From CAYMTN01 sp964393335 (GTDB taxonomy: Bacteria; Chloroflexota; Anaerolineae; Aggregatilineales; Aggregatilineaceae), in assembly GCA_964393335.1 (NCBI GenBank), contig CAYMTN010000248.1:1-7359 (forward strand): DNA of 7,359 bases, read 5' to 3'. Positions 1-5,546 of this stretch are shown here, one piece after another; the stretch's first letter is position 1, and every line of letters starts with the position of its first letter. The notes beneath the pieces were generated by a model. The model worked only from the letters and a program-made list of their open reading frames with translations, searched no databases and was not told where the DNA came from. The position numbers and the translations under genes were made by a program.

Positions 1-324
1 GACCAGGACGGTATGCAGCCAGTCATCGCCAAAATCGTACTCGTAGGTGAACTTGAACTCTTCGCAGGGCGCGATGGCGTTGAGCCGCACGCGCCGTTCG
101 CTCTTGACCTCGTACCAGTCTTCGGAGGATGGCTCGCCGTAATACACCTCCCCCACGATGAACTGGTGCAGGTGCGAATCCCACCAGCCCATCGCACCCT
201 GGATGATGCGGTGCAGCCGGTAGAGGGTGATGTCACCGGGTACCAGCACGCGCCGCCAGATCGGCGGTTTGCTGCGTTGGAGCGTGATCTTGAGCTGGTA
301 GATCGGAGCATCAGTCTTCGCCAT
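1..324 (-). CDS. Plasmid pRiA4b ORF-3 family protein, N-terminal part (runs off the left edge)
   Basis: The minus-strand frame opens with ATG at 324 and stays open for 108 codons to base 1, so the C-terminus lies outside the window. Seen: MAKTDAPIYQLKITLQRSKP at the start, then PPIWRRVLVPGDITLYRLHR, a GAMGWWDSHLHQF segment, and EYDFGDDWLHTV at the cut end. This order (YQLKI..L, PPIWRRV, LH..IQ.AMGW..SHLHQF, F.YEYDFGDDW.H) is the signature of the PRiA4_ORF3 family, first named from an Agrobacterium plasmid and related to a protein encoded by IS1096. The molecular function of the family is not established, and no transposase or other mobile-element part is visible here. An AAGGAG ribosome binding site lies about 10 bases upstream, inside the end of the HIT gene. 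The start overlaps the HIT stop codon by 14 bases, which suggests translational coupling. The family call is firm and the function is unknown. Confidence 0.88.
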   Translation of the reverse strand, partial: MAKTDAPIYQLKITLQRSKPPIWRRVLVPGDITLYRLHRIIQGAMGWWDSHLHQFIVGEVYYGEPSSEDWYEVKSERRVRLNAIAPCEEFKFTYEYDFGDDWLHTVLV

Positions 325-832
325 GATCGGTTCTCTCCTTCGCCATGAGGCGTTCTATCGTCTCGCGTAACTGCGCCGCCAAGGCGGCCATCGCGTCGTC
401 GGGAATATCCAGAATGCCGGCTTGGCCGCTCAACGCCGCCAACTGCTGCTGCTCGAAGGGCACGCCCGGCGGCAGCGGCGCGATGTGCCAGTGGACGTGG
501 GCGTTACCCTGCTGGCTGCCCAATGACAGCACGTACACGCGCTCGTTGGGCACCATCTGGCGGACCGCTTCGGCGGTGTGATAGATCACGCGCTGCAACG
601 CCAGGTACTCGTCGAGCGTAAAATCGCCGGTCACGGCCTCGCGGTGTTCGACCGGGGCCACCAGTGTATACCCGACCAACAGCGGGTACTTGTTCAGAAA
701 CACGATTGCCACGTCATCCTGGTAGACGAGGTGGTGCGGCAGGCGTCCCGCCAGGATTTCGCAGATGAAACACGGCTGAGTCTGGATGCGCTCGACATAG
801 GCCGCGTCGTCAAACGGTTTTCGCGAAAACAT
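311..832 (-). CDS. HIT-family nucleotide hydrolase/transferase
   Basis: This is a 173-residue protein of the histidine triad superfamily, whose members hydrolyse or transfer nucleotidyl groups on substrates such as Ap4A, AMP-lysine or nucleotide sugars, using the middle histidine of the triad as nucleophile. The triad HVHWHI is at residues 112-117. Upstream are CFIC (residues 21-24) and EHRE (62-65), which resemble the zinc-binding Cys-x-x-Cys and His found in many bacterial HIT proteins (inference). FLNKYPLLVGYTLVAPVEH (46-64) matches the usual N-P-x-x-x-G-H-x-L-V-x-P block. I chose the ATG at 832 because GAGAGGG sits just upstream and homology begins there. The frame extends to 994, but those extra residues look like spacer. 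The C-terminus (residues 125-173) continues past the core as a helical tail. The stop overlaps the downstream pRiA4b-like gene, so the two are probably co-transcribed. The exact substrate cannot be read from the sequence. Confidence 0.9.
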   Translation of the reverse strand: MFSRKPFDDAAYVERIQTQPCFICEILAGRLPHHLVYQDDVAIVFLNKYPLLVGYTLVAPVEHREAVTGDFTLDEYLALQRVIYHTAEAVRQMVPNERVYVLSLGSQQGNAHVHWHIAPLPPGVPFEQQQLAALSGQAGILDIPDDAMAALAAQLRETIERLMAKERTDHGED

Positions 833-941
833 GCTGCCCTCTCTGCGTCTGAAAGTCTGCACCGAGTTAAACACGTCCCTGCCCGGAACGCTTGACGGCT
901 GCCCACCGCGCGACTCACGGCGCAGGAGAGGCGCACAGTGC

Positions 942-986
942 AAAAAACCGCCAGCCGCGACTCGTGATCGCGCCCAACCGGGTTTT
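942..986 (-). terminator. Candidate intrinsic terminator after the vWA-FHA gene
   Basis: Read on the minus strand, about 37 bases after the FHA stop codon, AAAACC (986-981) pairs with GGTTTT (949-944). Inside this, CGCGA (972-968) pairs with TCGCG (960-956) across a 7-base loop. The structure ends in a run of six T residues (947-942). The long internal loop makes it weaker than a textbook terminator. The rest of 833-1022 holds no convincing gene. It does contain two near-identical 11-mers, ACGGCCAACGG (987-997) and ACGGTCAACGG (1001-1011), of unknown meaning, and I could not place a convincing HIT promoter. Confidence 0.45.
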
Positions 987-1022
987 ACGGCCAACGGATC
1001 ACGGTCAACGGTTAACGCCTGC

Positions 1023-1409
1023 CTACTCCAACATGAACAACATCGATCCGACCGTCATCACGTCCCCGGCGCTGAGCACAAAACGCCCGGCCACGCGCCC
1101 GCCATTGGCGAACGTCCCGTTCGTGCTGTTGTCATCGACCAGAATCATGTCACGCCCCACGCGCACGATCTCGCAGTGATGGGCCGATACCTCGTCCTCG
1201 TCGATCACGATGTCGTTATCGGCGTCACGCCCGAAACGCACGCGCGCGCCGAGATCGAGCGCACCGTCCGCCCAGGTGATGCGTGTCGGCGGCGGGCCGC
1301 TGCGTTCCAGGGCGTCCCGCGAGCGTTTGAGGCGGCCATGCAGCGACATCGATTCGGCAGCGGCCTGCACCGGGCGGGTGTGGTGGCCGTAGTACGCCTT
1401 CGCGGTGGC
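1023..1409 (-). CDS. FHA domain, C-terminal part of a vWA-FHA protein split by the assembly gap
   Basis: This frame encodes a forkhead-associated domain, a fold that binds phosphothreonine peptides. Seen in order are VRFGRDADNDIVI, EVSAHHCEIV (the S-x-x-H motif) and LVDDNSTNGTFANG (the N-x-T-N-G motif), followed by GRFVLSAGDVMTVGSM to the C-terminus. These are the conserved phosphothreonine-pocket residues, so the domain is probably functional. A GTG at 1370 could serve as a start, giving 115 residues, but no good ribosome binding site precedes it and the frame is open all the way to the Ns at 1448. Joining at the shared 8-mer GCGGATTT (1408-1415 and 1458-1465) makes this stretch continue in frame from the vWA protein, giving about 532 residues in total. 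I therefore regard it as the C-terminal third of that protein. Residues 1-35 of this part look like a flexible linker. The stop TAG is at 1023-1025. Confidence 0.8.
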   Translation of the reverse strand, partial: ATAKAYYGHHTRPVQAAAESMSLHGRLKRSRDALERSGPPPTRITWADGALDLGARVRFGRDADNDIVIDEDEVSAHHCEIVRVGRDMILVDDNSTNGTFANGGRVAGRFVLSAGDVMTVGSMLFMLE

Positions 1410-1465
1410 GGATTTGCTCAGCGGGGAAGACCCTCTGCCGGCACTGCNNNNNNNNNNGCGGATTT
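1408..1465. repeat. Direct 8-mer flanking the assembly gap
   Basis: GCGGATTT occurs at 1408-1415 and again at 1458-1465, immediately after the run of Ns. Collapsing the two copies removes 50 bases, which shifts the vWA frame exactly into the FHA frame and reads ERKSATAKAYYGHH across the join. This looks like an unmerged overlap between contig ends, or one unit of a short linker repeat that broke the assembly. Confidence 0.7.
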
Positions 1466-2671
1466 ACGCTCGTATTCGGTGTAACGCTGCTCGCCCAGGT
1501 CCATATCGACGGCCTCTTCGCGCAGCATGTCATGCTGTTTTTGCAGATCGTCATCCTTGAGTCCGCTCTGGCGCAGCCGGTCGGCAGTCTTGCTCAAGAC
1601 GCCGGACGCCTGTTTGAATTCGCCCTGGTCGGCGTATTCGACGGCGTCTTCGCGGGCGCGGGCGGCTTCGAGCAGCAGCGCCGTTTTGACCACTTCTGGA
1701 TCGCGCAGCGACGCGTCGAAGTCCTCGGCGATGACCGTGTTGACCAGCACCGGCAGATCGATGGTGCGGTGCGTGACGGCATCCTCGCCCAGCTCGTCAT
1801 AGTCAAAACGCAGCCGCGCCACCTCCACCGCGCCTAACGTCTTCAACGCCGGGATCGAGAGTTCCAGCACCAGCGTTTTTAGCTCGTCGGCAAACAGGTC
1901 GCCCAGCCGGAACGACACGCCGCGATCAACGGCGTCCGCCGGATACGTGTTCAACTGGCGGACCATCGTCACATCCGGCGACAGCGTCAGCGTGATCACC
2001 AGATTCTGCCCGATCACGCTCAGCAGGCCGCGTAATTCCTCCGCGAAGAGGTGCGGGGCCTGGTCCGGCGAGTCGATGAAATAAAACGCGCCGCCGCCTT
2101 CAATCGCCAGCCGGGTCAGCAGGTCTTCGTTAAAATCCATGCCGACGCCCATCGTCGTCGTGGTGACGCCTTCGGCGCGTTTCTGGCGGGCCATCGCTTC
2201 GAGCCGCACGGGATCGGTCACGCCCTCGTTCGCCAGCCCGTCGGTGAGCAGCAGCACGCGGTTGACCTGCCCGTCCGCCATGCCTTCCGCGACCAACTGG
2301 CAGCCGCGCAGCCATCCCCCGCTGAGATTCGTCGTGTTGCCGGATTGCAGTTTGCCGATTGCCTGGTTGATGCGATCCTTCTCGGCCACGGCCTGCGGCG
2401 GCACATCGACTGAAACGGACGAATCGTAACTGACGATCGACAGGCGGTCGGCTGCGCCCAGCCGCTGCACCAAAAACTGCGCGGCCTGTTTGACAAACGC
2501 GATCTTGTCGCCCTGCATCGATCCGCTGCGATCCAGCACGACGCTGAGGTTCAGCGGGCGGCGCGTCGCCGACTGCGGCGCGGCCTCGCCCTGAATCCGC
2601 GCCAGCAGAACCACGTGCTGCGGGCGCTCAACGGCGATCACCTGGTAATCCAGCACAAAATCGGCTTTCAT
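1418..2671 (-). CDS. von Willebrand factor A domain protein (N-terminal part of vWA-FHA protein)
   Basis: This is a cytoplasmic-looking vWA protein with no signal peptide or membrane segment. The vWA fold binds Mg or Mn through a MIDAS site, and its parts are visible: DRSGSM (residues 47-52, D-x-S-x-S), Thr 113/114 in GNTTNLSGG, and Asp 144 in LLTDGLANEG. Residues about 40-220 form the vWA domain. Residues 225-310 look like a beta-rich domain, and 320-404 are mostly helical with charged residues. I preferred the ATG at 2671 over the GTG at 2686 because GAGGG lies 8 bases before the ATG and overlaps the GTG region. As sequenced, the frame ends at 1418 after four codons containing Ns and nine spurious-looking residues. 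The true reading probably leaves this frame at Ser404 and continues into the FHA domain. Proteins of this kind often take part in metal-dependent complex assembly and can sit in Ser/Thr kinase-phosphatase networks, but no kinase or phosphatase is in this window. The glpK stop is 75 bases upstream and in the same direction. Confidence 0.88.
   Translation of the reverse strand: MKADFVLDYQVIAVERPQHVVLLARIQGEAAPQSATRRPLNLSVVLDRSGSMQGDKIAFVKQAAQFLVQRLGAADRLSIVSYDSSVSVDVPPQAVAEKDRINQAIGKLQSGNTTNLSGGWLRGCQLVAEGMADGQVNRVLLLTDGLANEGVTDPVRLEAMARQKRAEGVTTTTMGVGMDFNEDLLTRLAIEGGGAFYFIDSPDQAPHLFAEELRGLLSVIGQNLVITLTLSPDVTMVRQLNTYPADAVDRGVSFRLGDLFADELKTLVLELSIPALKTLGAVEVARLRFDYDELGEDAVTHRTIDLPVLVNTVIAEDFDASLRDPEVVKTALLLEAARAREDAVEYADQGEFKQASGVLSKTADRLRQSGLKDDDLQKQHDMLREEAVDMDLGEQRYTEYERKSXXXXAVPAEGLPR
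1448..1457. other. Assembly gap of ten Ns
   Basis: Ten consecutive Ns interrupt the vWA-FHA gene. The count is probably a placeholder and not a measured length. With these ten Ns the upstream frame runs into an early stop at 1418-1420, while the FHA frame is open on the other side. Confidence 0.97.
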
Positions 2672-2746
2672 GAACGTAACCCTCACTTGTATGGGAAAAA
2701 CAGATCAGCCGCGTACAACGGGCGGTTCCGTCAGGTGGCAGCGAGC

Positions 2747-4243
2747 TTACGCCTGCTCCCAGTGTTTTGCACGTTCGACGGCGCGCTGCCACCCACTGAT
2801 CAGCGTGTCGCGCTCATCGCCGGACATACGCGGCTCGAAGGTGCGCTCAATCGTCCACCGGGCGGCCAGCGTATCCGCATCCGGCCAGAATCCGACCGCC
2901 AGCCCGGCCAGGTACGCCGCCCCTAACGCGGTCGTTTCGGTCACCGCCGGACGCTGGACCGGCACGCCCAACACGTCGGCCTGAATCTGCATCAGCAGGT
3001 TGTTGCGCGCCGCGCCGCCATCGACGCGCAGCGCGCTGAGCGCGATCCCCGAATCCTGGTACATCGCGTCGAGCACGTCTTTGGATTGCAGCGCGATGGC
3101 GTTGAGCGTGGCGCGGGCGATGTGGGCGCGCGTGGTGCCGCGCGTCATGCCGACCAGCGTGCCGCGTGCGTAGGCATCCCAGTGCGGCGCGCCCAGGCCC
3201 ACAAACGCCGGGACGAGATACACGCCCTCGGCGCTCTCGACGCTGGCCGCTAACGCTTCGACCTCGCCCGCGTCCTTGATGATCTGCAAGCCGTCGCGCA
3301 GCCACTGCACCGCCGCGCCCGTGATAAAAATGCTGCCTTCCAGCGCGTACACAACCGGGCTGCCGTTCAACTGCCAGGCGATCGTCGTCAGCAGGCCGGA
3401 GCGGGACGAAACGGCGGCGGTACCGGTGTTCATCAGCACAAAACTGCCGGTGCCATACGTATTTTTCGCCATGCCCGGCGACAGGCACGCCTGCCCGAAG
3501 GTCGCGGCCTGCTGATCCCCGGCGATACCGGCCAGCGGGACCGGCGCGCCAAACAGGTGCGCGACCGTCTCGCCGTATACGGCGCTGGAGGGCCGGACCT
3601 CCGGCAGCAGCCCGCGCGGAATCTTCAGGTAGGCCAGAATCTCGTCGTCCCAGGCACCCTCATAGATGTTGTACAGCAGCGTGCGGCTGGCGTTCGTCAC
3701 GTCGGTGACGTGCAGCGCCCCGCCGCTCAGGTTCCACAGCAGCCAGCTATCGACCGTGCCAAAGGCCAGATCGCCCGCTTCGGCCCGCTGGCGCACGCCC
3801 GGCACGTTTTCGAGCAGCCACGCGACTTTGGTGCCGGAAAAATACGCGTCGGTGACCAGCCCGGTTTTCTCACGGATCGCCGCGTCAAAACCAGCGGCGC
3901 GGATCGTGTCGCACATCTGCGCCGTGCGGCGGCACTGCCACACAATCGCGTTGTAGACCGGCTCGCCCGTTTTGCGATCCCAGATCAGCGTGGTTTCGCG
4001 CTGGTTGGTGATGCCAATCGCCGCTACGTCTGCGGCGCTGACCTTCCGCTCATCCAGCACGGCGCGTGCCACGTCGCGCTGCGTGCGCCAGATGTCGTGC
4101 GGGTCGTGCTCGACCCAGCCGGGCCGGGGGAAATGCTGCGGGAATTCGTGCTGCGCCGCCGCGACCGGCTGACCGGCGGCGTCAAACAGGATCGCGCGCG
4201 AGCTGGTCGTGCCCTGGTCCAGCGCCAAAATATAGTTTGCCAT
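2747..4243 (-). CDS. glpK: Glycerol kinase
   Basis: This is a 498-residue cytosolic FGGY-family kinase that phosphorylates glycerol with ATP to glycerol-3-phosphate, the entry step for glycerol catabolism and a lipid precursor. It is full length for the family. Visible motifs are LALDQGTTSSR (7-16) for phosphate binding, GWVEHD (42-47), NQRETTLIWDR (80-90), GIAGDQQAATFGQ (239-251), NTYGTGSF (261-268), VPAFVGLGAPHWD (344-356) and VDGGAARNN (407-415). By alignment with known enzymes, Arg82, Glu83, Tyr134 and Asp243 contact glycerol, with Asp243 as the catalytic base. His229 in AHLFG lies where Gram-positive enzymes carry the HPr-phosphorylated histidine, so phosphotransferase control is possible (inference). 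The ATG at 4243 is preceded by AAAGGTG. No glycerol facilitator or glycerol-3-phosphate dehydrogenase gene is next to it. It probably has its own promoter (4286-4294), and transcription may continue into the vWA gene. Confidence 0.97.
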   Translation of the reverse strand: MANYILALDQGTTSSRAILFDAAGQPVAAAQHEFPQHFPRPGWVEHDPHDIWRTQRDVARAVLDERKVSAADVAAIGITNQRETTLIWDRKTGEPVYNAIVWQCRRTAQMCDTIRAAGFDAAIREKTGLVTDAYFSGTKVAWLLENVPGVRQRAEAGDLAFGTVDSWLLWNLSGGALHVTDVTNASRTLLYNIYEGAWDDEILAYLKIPRGLLPEVRPSSAVYGETVAHLFGAPVPLAGIAGDQQAATFGQACLSPGMAKNTYGTGSFVLMNTGTAAVSSRSGLLTTIAWQLNGSPVVYALEGSIFITGAAVQWLRDGLQIIKDAGEVEALAASVESAEGVYLVPAFVGLGAPHWDAYARGTLVGMTRGTTRAHIARATLNAIALQSKDVLDAMYQDSGIALSALRVDGGAARNNLLMQIQADVLGVPVQRPAVTETTALGAAYLAGLAVGFWPDADTLAARWTIERTFEPRMSGDERDTLISGWQRAVERAKHWEQA

Positions 4244-4285
4244 GCGTCAAAATCACCTTTCGTAAAAACGGCCTATTTCACTCTA

Positions 4286-4294
4286 ATTATAACA
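4286..4294 (-). promoter_or_regulatory. Extended -10 promoter of glpK
   Basis: On the minus strand this reads TGTTATAAT, a perfect TATAAT box with the TGn extension that can replace a good -35 element. No clear -35 is seen at 17 bases. The predicted transcript start near 4279 gives a leader of about 35 bases with the AAAGGTG ribosome binding site. Confidence 0.65.
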
Positions 4295-4297
4295 GTC

Positions 4298-4318
4298 CGG
4301 GGAATTTATGCGGGGAAT
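4298..4318. repeat. Direct octamer repeat CGGGGAAT, possible regulator site
   Basis: CGGGGAAT occurs at 4298-4305 and 4311-4318, a 13-base period, just upstream of the glpK -10 box and over the -35 position. Two same-orientation half-sites here would suit an activator or repressor, but no known regulator is recognised. Confidence 0.4.
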
Positions 4319-4320
4319 CA

Positions 4321-4344
4321 ACAGGCGGCCCGCCAGCCGCCTGT
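4321..4344 (-). terminator. 9-bp hairpin, candidate terminator of the first Rieske-like gene
   Basis: ACAGGCGGC (4321-4329) and GCCGCCTGT (4336-4344) pair perfectly around a 6-base loop. It lies about 66 bases after the stop at 4410. On the minus strand it is followed only by TTGATT and then by C residues, so the U-tract is poor. It may be a terminator or a structural element of the repeat block. Confidence 0.4.
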
Positions 4345-4360
4345 GCGCCCGTCTCCGACG

Positions 4361-4393
4361 CGTTTTCAACACGTTTTCAACAGGTTATCAACA
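4361..4393. repeat. Three tandem 11-mers resembling degenerate DnaA boxes
   Basis: CGTTTTCAACA at 4361-4371 and 4372-4382 is followed directly by GGTTATCAACA at 4383-4393. A further GAATCAACA lies at 4315-4323. The core TTWTCAACA differs from the DnaA box TTATCCACA or TTTTCCACA at one conserved base. An inverted pair, CGCGTT (4359-4364) and AACGCG (4404-4409), brackets the array. The 11-base period places the sites on one face of the helix. The exact function is unknown. Confidence 0.7.
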
Positions 4394-4409
4394 GCCCCCT
4401 GTGAACGCG

Positions 4410-4769
4410 CTATCGCTGTGGCAGCCGGACATACACCCGGTCATCGATGACAGACAGCGGCAGCACCGGCAGCCAATGCGATTGCAGCGGGGCCTGCCCG
4501 CCGCCGACATAACGGCCTGTTCTGAGATCGTAACGCGCGCCGGTGGTCGGGGACGTGATCACCGTACCAAGCACCTCGCCCCGCGCCATCGAACTGGCCG
4601 TTTGCGGGCAGCGATCCTCGACGGCAAACAGGCCGCCGTTGCTGGCAACAATCAACACCCGCGTTGCCTCGACATAAACGGTCTTTTTACCACGTTCGGG
4701 AATCTCATCGCGGTCGCACACGTAAACATAATCGCTTGGCGCTTGAACGTGCGACTGTGCGTTCGCCAT
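4410..4769 (-). CDS. Degenerate Rieske-domain protein A, cluster ligands mostly lost
   Basis: This is a 119-residue small cytosolic protein with the layout of Rieske ferredoxin subunits. Seen are VYVCDRDEIPERGKKTVYV at 15-33, FAVEDRCPQTASSMARGEV at 48-66, ITSPTTGARYDLRTGRYV at 71-88, and VIDDRVYVRL near the end. Real Rieske domains have C-x-H and C-x-x-H as [2Fe-2S] ligands. Here only Cys54 remains; the other three positions are Gln56, Ser73 and Thr76, so a normal cluster cannot be bound. The fold-specific GARYDL-TG turn is kept, which argues for a maintained protein and not a decaying one. The ATG at 4769 is preceded by AGGAGG at 8 bases, whereas the longer frame to 4856 starts without a site. 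A paralogue lies just upstream (4942-5271). The family assignment rests on sequence pattern, and the function is unknown. Confidence 0.8.
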   Translation of the reverse strand: MANAQSHVQAPSDYVYVCDRDEIPERGKKTVYVEATRVLIVASNGGLFAVEDRCPQTASSMARGEVLGTVITSPTTGARYDLRTGRYVGGGQAPLQSHWLPVLPLSVIDDRVYVRLPQR

Positions 4770-4854
4770 CGTCCATCCCTCCTGACAGGTCTTGAGACGA
4801 ACAATGTGACTTGCTGCGCCGGCTGCGCCCCAAGCAGGAGCAATCCTTACCTCC

Positions 4855-4860
4855 ATTATA
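4855..4860 (-). promoter_or_regulatory. -10 box for Rieske-like gene A
   Basis: On the minus strand this is TATAAT, placing a transcript start about 80 bases before the ATG at 4769. The box sits inside the dyad CCATT-ATAC-AATGG (4853-4866), which could be an operator. No good -35 element is seen; the best candidate, GTTTGG (4883-4878), adjoins the terminator of gene B. Confidence 0.5.
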
Positions 4861-4887
4861 CAATGGAAACCCCGCGCCCAAACGAAA

Positions 4888-4912
4888 ATCCGCTGGCGGT
4901 CTGCCAGCGGAT
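4888..4912 (-). terminator. Intrinsic terminator of Rieske-like gene B
   Basis: ATCCGCTGGC (4888-4897) and GCCAGCGGAT (4903-4912) form a perfect 10-bp stem around a 5-base loop, starting 30 bases after the stop codon of gene B. On the minus strand the stem is followed by TTTTCGTTT. This is the clearest terminator in the window. Confidence 0.85.
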
Positions 4913-4941
4913 GGAGTGGCGCTCAACCGGAACCGGCGACG

Positions 4942-5271
4942 TTACAGGCGCAGATACAACTGGCCGTCGACGACCCTGGTTTCCAGCACGCGCAGCCGGT
5001 GATGAGAGGGGGAAAACGCGTTGCCGAGATAACGGCCCGTCTTCAAATCGTACCGGGCACCGCTGTTGCGCAAGGTGATCACGCCGTTCATCACCTTACC
5101 GTAGGTTATGCCGTGCCACAGCTCACCGTGTGCCTCGTCGATGGCGTAGATGTCGTCGCCATCGCAGACCACCAACACCGTTTTGTCGCCGATGTGCAGC
5201 GTCTTTTTTCCACGCGCAGGCAGGACGTCAGTCCTGCACACGCGGGTATAATTTTGCAGGCTGGTTACCAT
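4942..5271 (-). CDS. Degenerate Rieske-domain protein B, all cluster ligands lost
   Basis: This is a 109-residue paralogue of the neighbouring gene. It shares VCRTDVLPARGKKT (11-24) with protein A's VCDRDEIPERGKKT, the segment ITLRNSGARYDLKTGRYLG (65-83), and a VVDGQLYLRL C-terminus. At the four Rieske ligand positions it has His48, Glu50, Leu67 and Ser70 instead of Cys, His, Cys, His, so no normal [2Fe-2S] cluster can form. A cysteine (Cys12, equal to Cys18 in A) and a late histidine (His91, equal to His98 in A) are conserved between the two and are not classical ligands. I chose the ATG at 5271 because AAGGGAG lies about 9 bases before it; the frame extends to 5346, but without a good site. 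A strong terminator follows. The role is unknown; a binding, scaffold or regulatory function is possible (inference). Confidence 0.78.
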   Translation of the reverse strand: MVTSLQNYTRVCRTDVLPARGKKTLHIGDKTVLVVCDGDDIYAIDEAHGELWHGITYGKVMNGVITLRNSGARYDLKTGRYLGNAFSPSHHRLRVLETRVVDGQLYLRL

Positions 5272-5377
5272 CTGGTTGTTCTCCCTTGTACTCAGTCCGG
5301 CTTGTGCGACAGGTGCCGTACCAGTCGGAGATAACAGATCGGCCACGACGCGCAGCCCACTGTGACAGCCTCAGGTT

Positions 5378-5418
5378 GAGTATACTCGCCTTTATTTTTG
5401 ATTTCTATATGAATTATA
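5378..5418 (-). promoter_or_regulatory. AT-rich promoter region for Rieske-like gene B
   Basis: Two minus-strand -10 candidates are present: TATAAT at 5418-5413, and TATACT within the perfect 10-bp palindrome GAGTATACTC (5378-5387). Neither has a convincing -35 element. The palindrome may be an operator. The predicted leader is about 100 to 135 bases. The rest of the 5272-5599 intergenic stretch holds no supported gene. Confidence 0.4.
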
Positions 5419-5447
5419 ACCAAAAACCTCATCGCGCGGCATGGAAC

Positions 5448-5474
5448 GGTTGCCAACCAACGCCCTGTGGCGTT
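5448..5474. promoter_or_regulatory. Two adjacent dyads upstream of the ubiD promoter
   Basis: GGTTG-C-CAACC (5448-5458) is followed directly by AACGCC-CTGT-GGCGTT (5459-5474), a perfect 6-bp dyad with a 4-base centre. They lie about 45 bases before the ubiD -35 element, so they would act as DNA sites and not in its transcript. No regulator is recognised. Confidence 0.4.
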
Positions 5475-5517
5475 ATCCTCTGCGGGCCGGGGGACCTGCC
5501 GCCCGGTGCGCGTCAAG

Positions 5518-5546
5518 TTGGGACTATGCGCAGATCGTGATAAAAT
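5518..5546 (+). promoter_or_regulatory. Promoter of the UbiD-family gene
   Basis: TTGGGA (5518-5523) and TAAAAT (5541-5546) are 17 bases apart, and a TGn extension (5538-5540) precedes the -10 box. The transcript start would lie near 5553, giving a leader of about 47 bases that contains GGGGAG (5585-5590), 9 bases before the ATG at 5600. Confidence 0.65.

Noticed and set aside
1..324. Possible insertion-sequence remnant, because the PRiA4_ORF3 family is linked to IS1096 and plasmids
   Set aside because: No transposase, terminal inverted repeats or target duplications are visible, and the gene is embedded in a coupled chromosomal-looking unit.
963..1003. Inverted repeat CGTGATC / GATCACG with a 27-base centre
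   Set aside because: It is short, has a long loop and overlaps the better-supported terminator structure, so it could occur by chance.
1418..1447. Natural C-terminus AVPAEGLPR of the vWA protein
   Set aside because: It lies right beyond the Ns in a frame that depends on the arbitrary gap length, while the other frame leads straight into the FHA domain.
4361..4393. CRISPR-like short repeats
   Set aside because: The units are 11 bases, directly abutting, with no spacers and no cas genes.
3557..4450. 297-codon open frame on the plus strand over glpK
   Set aside because: It is antisense to an unambiguous glycerol kinase, crosses its promoter region and shows no domain or ribosome binding site.
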